Assembly: GCA_004009845.1 (NCBI GenBank)
Contig: RMBW01000066.1
Location: forward strand, 123,855 to 187,854
Source: Davidsoniella eucalypti
Lineage: Eukaryota > Ascomycota > Sordariomycetes > Microascales > Ceratocystidaceae
Direction: 5' to 3'
DNA length: 64,000 nucleotides
Shown here: piece after piece, positions 20,542-31,391 of the stretch
How positions within the stretch are numbered: the stretch's first letter is position 1
How the letters are laid out: each line of letters begins with the position of its first letter
Made by a program: the position numbers and the translations under genes
Notes under the pieces: model-generated
The model's input: the letters and a program-made list of their open reading frames with translations, nothing else
The model's database searches: none
What the model was told of the DNA's origin: nothing

Positions 20542-22935
20542 GGCTGTGGTATATACAGAAGATACAGTGTATGACGGCGAGATTACCAGCGGTGGGATTA
20601 TGAGGATGTGATCTAAGAGCTGAAAAGCGACGATAAAAGACTGCTGAGATCTGTGTAGTAGGATGTTCTACATCACTAGCTCCAAGAAATAAGCTATACT
20701 CTTAGGCGGCCAGCGGACTACCAAAAATGCGATAGATGTGGTTTGTTGATGTTGAAGATGGCAGCGGCGAGACAGAGGAGGGGTAGTTACTGTAGTTTTC
20801 CAACGCCAGGTTTTATAGTTATATTTGGTGTAAACATTAGAATTATTTTTGTCTTCGCTTCGTAGTATGGGAGATCTGGTTTGTTGTGTCTAGCCTTCTG
20901 GTGCAAGAAGTCTGTGAATGGACAGCGGTAGAAAAGCTTAGCTGCCATATTGTTTACTATGGTTGACCAGGTGAACGCCACAGTGTGGCGTCATAGTATG
21001 GCTGTATGTATAGCTACAGGGGTACACATATATATGTACATGTCGGCCGACTAGTGACCAGGAAGTAAAGTGCTTCTCTTGTAGAGCTCTTTGCTTGTTT
21101 GTGACCAATTTATGAAATCGAATCAATGATGACTGTGCTACTCATGAATCACCAGCATTATATGACACGATACGTTGGGGCATGACTGGGTATCGATGTG
21201 GTGAATACGAAGCATTAGGCTCACTTGTCGCCATGGCGTCAGACGTAGAGACTGCCGTGGGCCGATTGTTTCTGTAAAACAAAGACAGCGAAACGTATTT
21301 GTTAGCGGCTTGATAGTGTTTGTATCATTTGTTTATACATATGCTACGTATAGTTAGTCGGCTTGACTGAGGGCAACATCGGCCAGGCTTCGTTTGACAG
21401 TATGACAACTCATCTTGTGTTGTCTCGCATATCAATTTGCGACAGACCATAGCCGCCTAATGTGCACATAATAAGCGAGGGATAAATGATCAATGTTGGA
21501 GAAAAACATATAAATTAGGTATTGGATATTTGTTTGCATGAATAATTAATTACAGGATGAAGATTTCACAGTATTCTACTGAACTACCTAATTTGAATAG
21601 ACAGCAAGCAATGTGACCTGCCTTCTAGATAGTCTACCAAGAAAGAAGGAGTGTTGAATCACTGTTAACTAACATCGGAGCTATGTATGTTTTGTCCTGA
21701 ATAAGTTTTAGGGTCTGTTTAAAACGGATATAGTAACCTTATAATATATGATAGATTCGCCTCAGGGATTCATATAAAGGACAGCAAGCTAATCAGGGAC
21801 GGATAAGTGTGTTTATTTTTATATTTAGAAGAGTAAATAGCCAACAGGAAGATTACTCAGAATTGTGCTATAATTGATAGAGCAAGGCAGGACTGGTCAT
21901 AGAATCCTACTAAGTTTTATGGCTATATGGGACATGTTATGTGTTTTCAGAATGTCTTAGTTGTGGAAATATTTGAGTTCTTGAGCTTATTAAATTTACC
22001 TTTATTTTCTACTTCTTGGGTTGAGGGGATTAAGCAAGTCACCTTTAGTAATTTCGGGCATCGTCATCGTAAACCTATCTATTGAATCCATGAGACTATA
22101 GGTAGAACGTATAACGAAATAATAATAGAAATATAAGCTCATAACTAGCAAGGTCGATATCCCAAAAGCGCGAAATCATTTCCTGATTTGTGTTTTCATG
22201 CGGCTTTTCAGATCATTGTTTCTAAAATATTGTATATTTCATTTTACTAGAACTCGTTCATTTCGTAATTATTAAATATTTAAATATTTTTGGCTGCTAG
22301 CTTCCTCCCTTGGACAGCCCATGTAGTCTGTAGTATTAGTGACAATTTCTATATATCGCCTTCTGATTTTCTTGATTTTGGACCTCTGTTTGGTAAAATA
22401 TTATACAATTTTTGTGATTATGCAACAAGCTGTAGACTACAGATAATTTTGGCTTCTATTTCTTTATTACCTTTGAAATTAAACTGGCACATATATCTAT
22501 ACAGGAAACCTTTTTTTGGAACATCTTTTTTCTTGCAAATAAAATTTGTGAAAGGAAAACCCCGGTAAGCATCCTTAATCAGAAGATTCTTTCCTTTTCT
22601 TTCTCTTTTTTTCCTTCTTTTCTTCTTTTTTTTTTTTTTTTTGCTGGCAAACGCAACCCACAATTAGAAGTGCGCGCCCACGAAATAAAGCAAACGTCGA
22701 AAAACTTCAATAAGTTATCGACGAGCAATCATTTAAACATAAACACAAAGCACGGAATTATCAAATCTAGCATTAAAAAGCTACTGCGTCAGCCAAAAAC
22801 CAGATAATCTCACACGGACTCCGAACCACCATCGATTTACCAGAGCTCCCTCTAACAGATTCGTTTATTCGTTCCCATTTCCACCAGCCAAGCTTGGGTT
22901 CCAACATCAAAGCCCCGGCTCATCTACAATAAGGC
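20542..22935. other. Divergent spacer, kinesin / AT-hook genes
   Basis: About 2.4 kb between two divergent starts. 21450-22600 is markedly AT-rich with ATTTAAATATTT-like stretches and a T tract at about 22620-22642. No supported gene. Both promoters should lie at the ends, but no clear element was recognised. Confidence 0.55.
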
Positions 22936-23478
22936 ATGACCTCCACAATCAACGGTTCTGCCGAGCCCACCAAAAAATACGGCCGCGGCCGGCCTCGCAA
23001 GGGCGAAGAGCGTGTCAAGAAGACGTACGTCTCAACCGGTCGTCCACGGGGACGGCCCAAAGGCAGCCGGAATTCCAAGAGCCTAGACTCTGCTGTGCCG
23101 ATCATCACGGCTCCAAGTCCCGGCTCCACCACCATCATCGCTACGCACCCTACCAACATTCGTATCGAGCCTCCGAAACCGATGGGCCCCTCCGTCACCC
23201 ACACACCCACCGGCGTTGGGCGCCCACGTGGCCGTCCCCGGAAGGACGGTCAGCCACCACAAGTCCGCAAGCCCGCCCTGCCTGGAGTATCGACACCGGC
23301 TGCCAAGTCTGCTGCCGCTACCTCTGCAACGCCGGCTGCGTTTCCCGGCGAGGTCAAGCCAAAGCGTGGCCGTGGCCGCCCCAGAAAGGTCCCCGTGGCG
23401 GAAGAGGAGGAGGATGATAGCTCCATCTCACGAAACATCAGTGATAAGAGCGGTATGTGGGACTCTAGACTTGTCTGA
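22936..23478 (+). CDS. Protein with four AT-hooks (HMGA-like chromatin protein)
   Basis: Single open frame of 180 residues. Four AT-hook cores are visible: GRGRPRK at 16-22, GRPRGRPKG at 35-43, GRPRGRPRK at 95-103, and KRGRGRPRK at 143-151, separated by Pro/Ala/Ser/Thr linkers and followed by an acidic patch (EEEEDD) at about 156-161. Known AT-hooks bind the minor groove of AT-rich DNA, so a nuclear architectural or accessory transcription role is likely. The 3' end is uncertain: a GTATGT donor at 23453 and a CAG acceptor at 23551-23553 would remove 101 nt and replace the last residues (GMWDSRLV) with VICHFDFSPIIYE, ending at 23594. Convergent with the aprataxin gene. Confidence 0.85.
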   Translation: MTSTINGSAEPTKKYGRGRPRKGEERVKKTYVSTGRPRGRPKGSRNSKSLDSAVPIITAPSPGSTTIIATHPTNIRIEPPKPMGPSVTHTPTGVGRPRGRPRKDGQPPQVRKPALPGVSTPAAKSAAATSATPAAFPGEVKPKRGRGRPRKVPVAEEEEDDSSISRNISDKSGMWDSRLV

Positions 23479-24143
23479 GTATCGAGTAGCATCGTATACC
23501 GAAGCCGCCTAAACCCATCCACAATCAGCATGACTGACGACTGCGAATTTCAGTCATATGCCACTTTGACTTTTCGCCTATAATATATGAATAACGATCC
23601 GCCGACACAACCACCCTGGGATCACCGGATAGCCGAGCATCGTCTTGGAGAAACCCCTCTAGCCAACATGTGGTAAGATGCACTTGGTTGGCAACAAGGG
23701 CCGACGAGCTGAGCTGGTTACATATCCATTTTCTTTGTCTGCGTTTTCATTCTGTCTAGGTGTTTCACGGTAACCTGGGTGTGGACCTTTGCTTTTTTTT
23801 TCTTTACACTTATTTTTGCGTATTGTTTTGAAGGGTGTTCTTGGTTCTATCATTGAATAGAAAACCATCTGCTACATAGCTACTAATTCGTTCCGTACCA
23901 GAGTGGCGTTAAGCTCCCTGAACAAACGTAGTCGCTGTGGTACTTTTTTGGACTCCTGTCAATCTGCTTCATGAAGTTCTTCTACCTATAGCTGTTCATA
24001 CATATCTAATTGAAATATCATGGTCCAAAGCAAGTTACAAAAATAGAGACAAAAGTATGAAAGCTTAAATCAAACTGAGTGAAGAACAAGATCTCTTCAG
24101 TATGAATAGTGATTAAATGTATATATATCTACAGCTATATGAG
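23479..24143. other. Convergent spacer
   Basis: Holds the 3' regions of the AT-hook and aprataxin genes. The short minus-strand frame at 23659-23868 has no support. Confidence 0.5.
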
Positions 24144-25057
24144 CTATTCAGTCTTCCAAGCCTGGAACTCATCTTCAAGGTGATCTTTGAGTTGCTTGAA
24201 TTTGTTCTTGTAGTTCGCTCCACACCGCCAACATGAGAAGTCTTGCTTAAGATAGCCCTGTTTGGTAGGATTTCGCCGGGGATCATCTTGGGCCAAGGGG
24301 AAATCGGCTATATCCACAAGAAACGGGGTAGTGAATGAGTTATAGTGTTTTTGATTTTTGAGACACGGAGAGTGCATATCTCGAGACATGACATGAACAT
24401 GGAGATGGCTCATGGACGGATGGGCGTGAATGCCACAGATCACCTCGACCTCCCAATTCCGTCCATGAGGAAGATCCTCACCTTCCGGAAGCTCTAGTTC
24501 TCCATTGAGTACGGCCTGGTACTTGGAATCTGACTTGCTCTCTGCCCCAATCTTCCGGCGGAGTTCTTTGGCTACTAATGCCCGAAGAGTTGCAACTTCG
24601 CGCTTCACCATGGCGAGGAAGACAGGGTCTTCGAAGGCATCAAATGGATGCTGAAGATTATGTTCGCTTGAGCGAGGCAATAGAAGCATGTGGATTGTAG
24701 ACTTGGGATAAATATCATGGATAGCAACTACGTCTCTGTTGTAATATACTACTCGACTGGCGGGGAAGTTGTCCGGGTTGTCGATATACGTTCCAAGGCC
24801 CTCTAGGCCTCGCCATTCTCGTCTTGTTTTCTGAACAGGGGCCACCGGCTTACTGGCGGCCTTGGAGGACATAAGCATAGAGACTGTATATATGTAAGTC
24901 AGCTAGCGAAGTGACTGTGCCCTGGGACACTTAAAAAAATATCAATCTTACACGCATTCTTCTGGGTGGACGGTGATTTGGGCCGGGACACGGACTGTAA
25001 ATGTTCTGAGGGCTCAGAAAGCGGTATTTCTTGAGCTTGTTGATCTTCTTTCGTCAT
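24144..25057 (-). CDS. hnt3: Aprataxin (Hnt3-type) DNA-adenylate hydrolase
   Basis: Exons (minus) 25057-24952 and 24883-24144 give 281 residues, joined in frame through a GTAAGA donor and TACAG acceptor. The HIT core is clear: IHDIYPKSTIHMLLLPR, then the His triad HLHVH at 195-199. The C-terminal zinc finger fits aprataxin: C253-W-R-C256 followed by H270-L-E-D-E274, the C2HE form known from fission yeast Hnt3. Known aprataxins remove AMP left on 5' DNA ends by abortive ligation, in single-strand break repair in the nucleus. The N-terminal 60 residues are Ser/Pro-rich with no FHA domain, unlike human APTX but like yeast forms. The frame is open about 130 codons further upstream (see findings). 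Shares a divergent promoter region with the helicase gene. Confidence 0.93.
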
Positions 25058-25654
25058 GATGTATGATGTATATGTAGTCTTTTCCACCTTGATATGGCTA
25101 TTGGATCTGTACTGTGCTATATCAAGCTTGCTGTAATGTACTGGCAATTGTCTAATTGTAAAGCTCAATTGTTCATTATCGACGAGGCTGATCGGTCGTA
25201 CAAGATAAACAGATAACTGAACGGTGGGGAAAAGTGGGTCAAAAGTAAGTGGACTAGGGGTAGTAAATAACCACCTTTGAAGCACCAGGATTGTACTCTG
25301 AATTTTGGCCCTAGAATAACAACATTGAGGTCTTCTGTATACCTCGTCGAAACCAATATTTACTAGAAAGATTGAAGTGAATCGATGTAGGGAATCATGA
25401 AATGAAAAGCTGGGTTTTCTTCTTCGTGCTTGATTAACTTGCGTCATCCCTTATCGGAAAACTTCGATACACATTTCATCTTCTGAGTGGGCACTTCGTC
25501 CTTCTAATTTTTAGGCGTCTGTCTGCCTTGGACACAACAACACTAGCGTCTATCAGCATCTGCATAACAACTGGTTCGTGCCCAAGCCGCAGTCACGCTA
25601 GATGGGAAACCGATACTAACTGTTTATCCACTCCAAATCTAGACACAAAGCATC
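25058..25654. promoter_or_regulatory. Divergent promoter, aprataxin / DEAH helicase
   Basis: About 600 bp between the two starts, so cis elements may be shared. No TATA box is evident. Part of it (to 25447) is open in the aprataxin frame, so the aprataxin leader or an N-terminal extension may occupy it. Confidence 0.5.
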
Positions 25655-28600
25655 ATGGGGAAGAAGGGAGCAAAAAACCAGAGCGCCTCTGCCCCTAAAA
25701 AGGACGCAGTGACCGCCAGCAGCAGTTCCACACCGACTGATGCTAAGAAGAGCAAAAAGGACGGCAAGAAGGACTCGGGCTCATCATTAGCTGCTACAAA
25801 AGCCGCCGCAGAAGCACTAGCACCGCCCAAGCCGACGGCGAAGCAGATCATCGGTGGTGCGTCGTGGACCGGCAAGCTGCCGCAGAATCTGTTCAACGAA
25901 TATTGCCAGAAGCAGAGATGGGAGAAGCCCGTGTACGACATGCGCAAGACTCCCGAAGGCTTCTCGTGCTGGGTGACTATCAGCGCCAAAGACCCTAAAA
26001 CACACGAGATGACCAAGTTAGAGCCCTTCAAACTGCCGCTCTCACACAAGCATCTAGTGACCCGAGACACTGCGCTGGAGGCACGACACTGTGCAGCCAC
26101 CTACGCACTGTTCCGGACTTGCAGCATGCAGAACCGCCATAGTGTGCTCCCGCCCGATTACAAGTCACTCTGGAAGGAATTCGCTGCGCTCAAGGCAGAA
26201 GATCTCAAGGAAGGCAAGGCCTGGATGTACGAAGCTGACCCATTCAAGGCCTTGAATGACCGTGCATTAGCCAAGGTGGTGGCCGAGAAGAAGCGCCGCG
26301 ATATAGAAGCTGCCAAAGCCAAGGAGAAGAACACCCCCAACACTCCGGGTCTAGTACTCCGCGGCAAAAACTTGGAGATTGGCGACCAAAAGGCCATTGC
26401 AATGAAGGGCTGGAAAAATGCCCCTCGTATTGAGATGGGCAAGAAGAGCAGAGCTGCAATCGAGTCATTGCTACGCCAGGGCTCTATCTGGAACCCATAT
26501 GGCATCAAGCTATCCAAGGCTAAGGCAGACGTGATTGTCAAAGAACTTGGCGGTATCGGCTTCCGCCAAAGCCATATACAAGAGGCAACGACTTATTGCA
26601 AAGACCGTGAAGAGTGTTTAGAATGGCTGCTTCTCCACGTCCCCGAAGACGATCTACCAACATGGGCTCTCCCGGAAAAGTATATTGCCGGAATCACCGT
26701 TGGAGAGACAAATCTGAAAAAGGAGGGCATCATCAAAAGACTCACAGTTCCAGGCTACGCTCTGGATCTGTGCAGACGTGTCTACGACGAAAACAACAGT
26801 GACGAAACCAAGTCAGCAGCGGCTCTACAGACAATGCTGACTGACACTTCTGAGTCATATGGGCAAATCGAGCTGATGGGCACGACGCCTGAAGAGCACT
26901 GGGAGGATGAAATCGCTAGCATTGAATCCGTCTATGCTGAGAAATTTGAGCGTCTGTCTGATGGACTTGTGCAAATAAAGCTTGAATCCATTGTGAACGG
27001 AAACACAAAGCCTGAAGCGTATCTCCAACTTCGCAAAGCCCCAGACTACCCAAACCAATTGCTTTTGGGTGTGTCGGCTAATCTGCCATCGTATATCCGG
27101 CTGTCTATTCTGAAGCAGGCCCTGAACTACATCGATCAAGATCTGAAGGGCGAAGAAATGAAGATGTACTTCGTCATAGACTGGGTGCAACAAAACATCA
27201 ACACCATCATCAAGGATCCAGGCCGCCTGGTTGACATCTCTGCCGTGGCCTCGGCAGCTTCGGAAACAAAGCCAACGTACGCATCTCGTGACGACAAGAA
27301 ACGACACAAGAACAAGCCTAGTTTCATCTCGTGGCGCGAAGATTTGAAGTCCCGCGAAGAATGGCAGCAGCGCATCAGAACCAAGCAATGGCAGGAAATG
27401 GAAAGCAAGCGTGAAAACCTACCGGCATGGAAGATCCAAGACCGCCTTGTGCAAACTGTCGAAGACAATGATGTCACTATCATCAGTGGAGAGACCGGTT
27501 CGGGTAAATCTACACAGTCTATGCAGTTCATCCTCGACAACCTCTACAGCCGTGGTCTAGGAGGACATGCCAACATGCTGGTCACCCAGCCAAGACGTAT
27601 CTCTGCGCTGGGCTTGGCTGATCGAGTTGCTGAAGAACGTTGTACGCGGGTGGGCGACGAGGTTGGCTACGCTATTCGTGGCGAGACTAAACGTACCAAG
27701 GACACTCGCATTACATTTATGACGACAGGTGTGCTGCTTCGGCGACTTCAGGTAGCTGGCGGTGATATTCAAGATGTCATTTCTTCGCTGGCTAATGTCA
27801 GCCATATTGTCGTCGACGAGGTCCACGAACGCAGCTTGGATACCGACTTTTTGCTCACGATCCTGCGGTCAGTCCTTTCTGCACATCGTGGCCTGTTGAA
27901 ACTGGTTCTAATGAGTGCTACGTTGGATGCTCGCTCCTTCTCTGAGTACTTCGAGCGGAAGAACTTGCGTGTTGGCCTGGTCGAGATCGAGGGCCGTACC
28001 CATCCCGTCACTGATATATACCTCGAGGAGATCCTGAGAATCACCGGCTTCTTGAAAATGGATGGCTATAATGAAGAGGGCGACGGCCCTGCTGCCATCG
28101 GCAAGGCAATCCAGAATCTTGGCCCACGTATAAACTACGACTTAGTGGTCGAAACCGTTCTGGCGATCGACGAGAAACTAGGCGACAGGAACCGTGGTGG
28201 TATCCTCATTTTCCTCCCTGGCGTGGTCGAGATTAACCGACTGTGCAACGAACTTGGCCGTATATCTTCGTTACATGTGTTACCACTACACGCTTCACTA
28301 GAAACGAAAGAGCAGAAGCGTGTCTTCCAACGGGCACCGCTAAATAAACGTAAGATCGTGGTGGCTACTAATGTTGCCGAGACGTCCATCACCATTGACG
28401 ACATCGTCGCCGTCGTAGACAGCGGCAAAGTCAAGGAGACTACATACGATCCCACCAACAATATGCGCAAACTGGAAGAGGCCTGGGCTTCCAAAGCCGC
28501 CTGTAAGCAGCGTCGTGGTCGTGCTGGACGTGTTCAAGAAGGCACTTGCTATAAGCTTTACACGCGCAAGCTAGAGCAAGAATCCATGGCCGATCGTCCG

Positions 28601-29840
28601 GAACCCGAGATCTGTCGTGTGCCATTAGAACAGCTGTGCTTGTCAGTCCGCGCCATGGGACTTCGAGATGTTTCTGGCTTCCTTGCTCAGGCACCTACGC
28701 CTCCCAGTATCACTGCCGTCGAAGGTGCCCTGTCACTCCTCAACCAGATGGGAGCTCTGGATGGAGGTGAATTGACTGCCTTGGGAACACAGTTGGCCAT
28801 GATTCCGGCCGATCTCAGATGTGCCAAGCTTATGGTTTATGGCTGCATCTTTGGCTGCCTGGAAGATTGTATCGCGATTGCCGCCATCTTGAGTACACGT
28901 AGTCCATTCCTCTCACCCGCAGCTAAGCGTGACGAAGCCCGCGAGTGCCGCATGGCCTTCTCGACGAGCGACGGCGATCTCATCACCGATCTCTCTGCTT
29001 TCCGCACCTGGCAGGAACTCCAGAGTCAAGGCCGGAACCAACGCCAGTTGCGGTCATGGTGTGACGAGAACTTCCTATCATACAACACGCTAAGCGACAT
29101 TGCCACTACATGCTCCCAATACCACGATGCTCTCGTAGAAACCGGCCTTCTTGCCCCCTCTGCGTCTCGCGGTGGTTTCCGTGGCAAGGGTACAGCGTCT
29201 GCCGGCACAGCAGCTCCGGGATCCGGAACATCGTCCGCGCTTCTGAGAGCGTTGACTGCATCTGCATTCACGCCACAGATTGCGCGAGTGCAACTTCCCG
29301 ACAAGAAGTTTGTCAGCGTGGCTTCTGGATCCATTGAAGCTGATCCCGAAGCACGACAAATCAAATATTTCACAAATGGTCAAGGCCGTGTTTTTGTGCA
29401 TCCATCGTCGGCTTTATTCGATAGTCAAGGCTTTTCGGGAAGAGCGGCTTTTATAAGCTATTTTTCTATGATCTCAACCTCCAAGGTTTTCATCCGTGAT
29501 TTGACACGTAAGTTTCCACACCATATCCGGCATTTGTATCCATCCGTGTACATTTCTTGCTTTTTCTAACACATGGCCTTCATATATAGCATTCAACGCA
29601 TACACCCTTCTGCTATTTGCAGGAACTCTGGCTCTAGACGTTCTTGGACGTGGCTTGATTGTCGATGACTGGCTCTATCTTCAAGGATGGGCTCGTATCG
29701 GTGTTCTCGTTGCTCGTCTTCGGTCACAAATCGATTCGGTTGTAGCTCGCAAGATCGAGAACCCGCTGGAAGATGTATCGTCTAGTGATATCGTCAGGAC
29801 TGTGGTTCGTCTAGTCGAGTTTGACGGATTAGACGCTTGA
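25655..29840 (+). CDS. DEAH-box RNA helicase (DHX29/DHX57, YLR419W-like)
   Basis: Exons 25655-29507 and 29590-29840 give 1367 residues (GTAAGT donor, ATATAG acceptor). Order: Lys/Ser-rich N terminus; dsRBD-like region at about 65-165 (NLFNEYCQKQRWEKP); UBA-like region at about 290-335; RWD at about 410-515 (EEHWEDEIASIESVY); helicase core with GETGSGKST at 612-620, DEVH at 721-724, SAT at 754-756 and QRRGRAGR at 952-959; HA2 region; OB-like domain spanning the intron (FVHPSSALFD, ending DDWLYLQGWARIGVLV). This set matches S. cerevisiae YLR419W, S. pombe ucp12 and human DHX57/DHX29. Predicted to be an ATP-dependent RNA unwinding or remodelling enzyme, probably linked to ribosomes or translation; the exact target is not evident. 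Confidence 0.95.
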
Positions 29841-31391
29841 TAGTGAAATACTCAAAACAGAGGTTGAGATAAGGGCCGGTTCTATCTCAAGGAGAATATA
29901 TATACCATTTACACAATTTACATTGAATACTCTCTTTATCACGATGAATAATAATATGGAGGATTTTTAACAAATTTAATTTGACTACCAGCGGTGATGG
30001 AAAGCACCAGTTTTGCAAATACATGATATTGGGGGGTTGGGGAGAAAAGGTTATACCAGTATAAAGCCTACATAGAGTGGAAAAAAACAATAGATGGAAT
30101 TGGAAAATACAAATAATAAAAAAAGCCAGGAAACAGTTGATAGAAAAAAATCAAAACAAAAGCCAGCCACTTGGCTAACGCCTTACCACAAGACTTACGC
30201 CGAGTCTTTTGAGGTTTTCAAAACAAAGGAAACTTTAACATAGAGGAAGGGGATACTGGTGAACAATAGTAAGTAGTTTGAAAGACAAACAACAAAAGAT
30301 ATGAAAAAGGCCAAGCCCCGGCATATAAATATTCATCATCATGAAGGAATGAAGAATTCATTCAACATGATCTATTACTTTGTACTTACAAAGCAATGTG
30401 TTGATAAGAAAAGCTCGAAGGGACCGTCCTATATTTTTCATCTCAATACAGCAAGATTTCCCATCTTTCGAAAGACATGCCCTAACAAAAACCAAAACAT
30501 TTCTTCTCTTCAATTGCCTCAAGATGATACCAGTCAATACTATCTCCAAGCCAAAATGATCCACACATTGGGGATGTTGAATGGATTGGATCCAGAGCCT
30601 GATATTGGTGTTGTAAAGTAGTGCACATGTCATCAACAACGGGTAAAGTTTTATCACACAGCGATGGCGTCGTTACTCAACAAAAAAACAGGAGATGGTA
30701 AGTGAAAAGTAGTAGGTTGTAGAGAAGTATGAATTGATTCCGGTAATCGCAGTGTCAATTCACGTTAAGCTGGTATACAAGAAGGTGGGGGGCGGGGGGA
30801 AAAAGGAAGAAGGTAGATAGTTGTGACATGTAATAAAAAAAGGGAATAGAAGAACATTATGCAAATGACAAGGGGCGAAGAAGAAAGAGGGTATGCAAGA
30901 AATGGCCAAGAAAGAAGAAAAAAAAAGAAAGAAGAGGATTAGTGCCGTGACAATGAGGTAGGGAAAGAGGCCAAGGAAAATAAAGAAAGAAAGAGCATTT
31001 AGACGTGAAAAGCAGTGCGAGAATGGAGTCGACCACAACAAGGCTAAGAGAGGGTAACAAGCCGTGGAATGAAGTGAGAAGACAACAGACTAGGCGTTTT
31101 TTTCTCTCTTTCTTGTTTTTTTTTTTCAAATGCCGTAGACACCGGACTCGATACTCAATGTTGAGAAGGTCGAGTATATATCATAGTTCATTCTAGCTCG
31201 GGGCTAGCAGTGAGTTAGAACAAAGGCAAAAGTGAAGCCAGGACAATAGCTAGGAGGCAATGAAGCATGAGAACGATGTAGGTAGATAGCATAGAAATGG
31301 AAGCAGAAAACCGTGTTTTTGTCTATGTCTGAAACAGGAAAACAGCCAAAGAATACCCGTAGCCTTTTATGTCAGTGATAGCCTTTATCAT
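29841..31391. other. Convergent spacer
   Basis: The 3' regions of the helicase (+) and importin alpha (-) genes meet here. The sequence is A-rich on the plus strand with purine tracts at 30840-30990. A 106-codon frame at 30301-30621 has no motif or splice partner and is not called. Confidence 0.5.

Noticed and set aside
25639..26541. Long minus-strand frames opposite the helicase start
   Set aside because: Antisense shadows of a gene with complete conserved domains on the plus strand.
30301..30621. 106-codon frame in the helicase/importin spacer
   Set aside because: Lies in probable 3' regions; composition is A-rich, with no motif or promoter.
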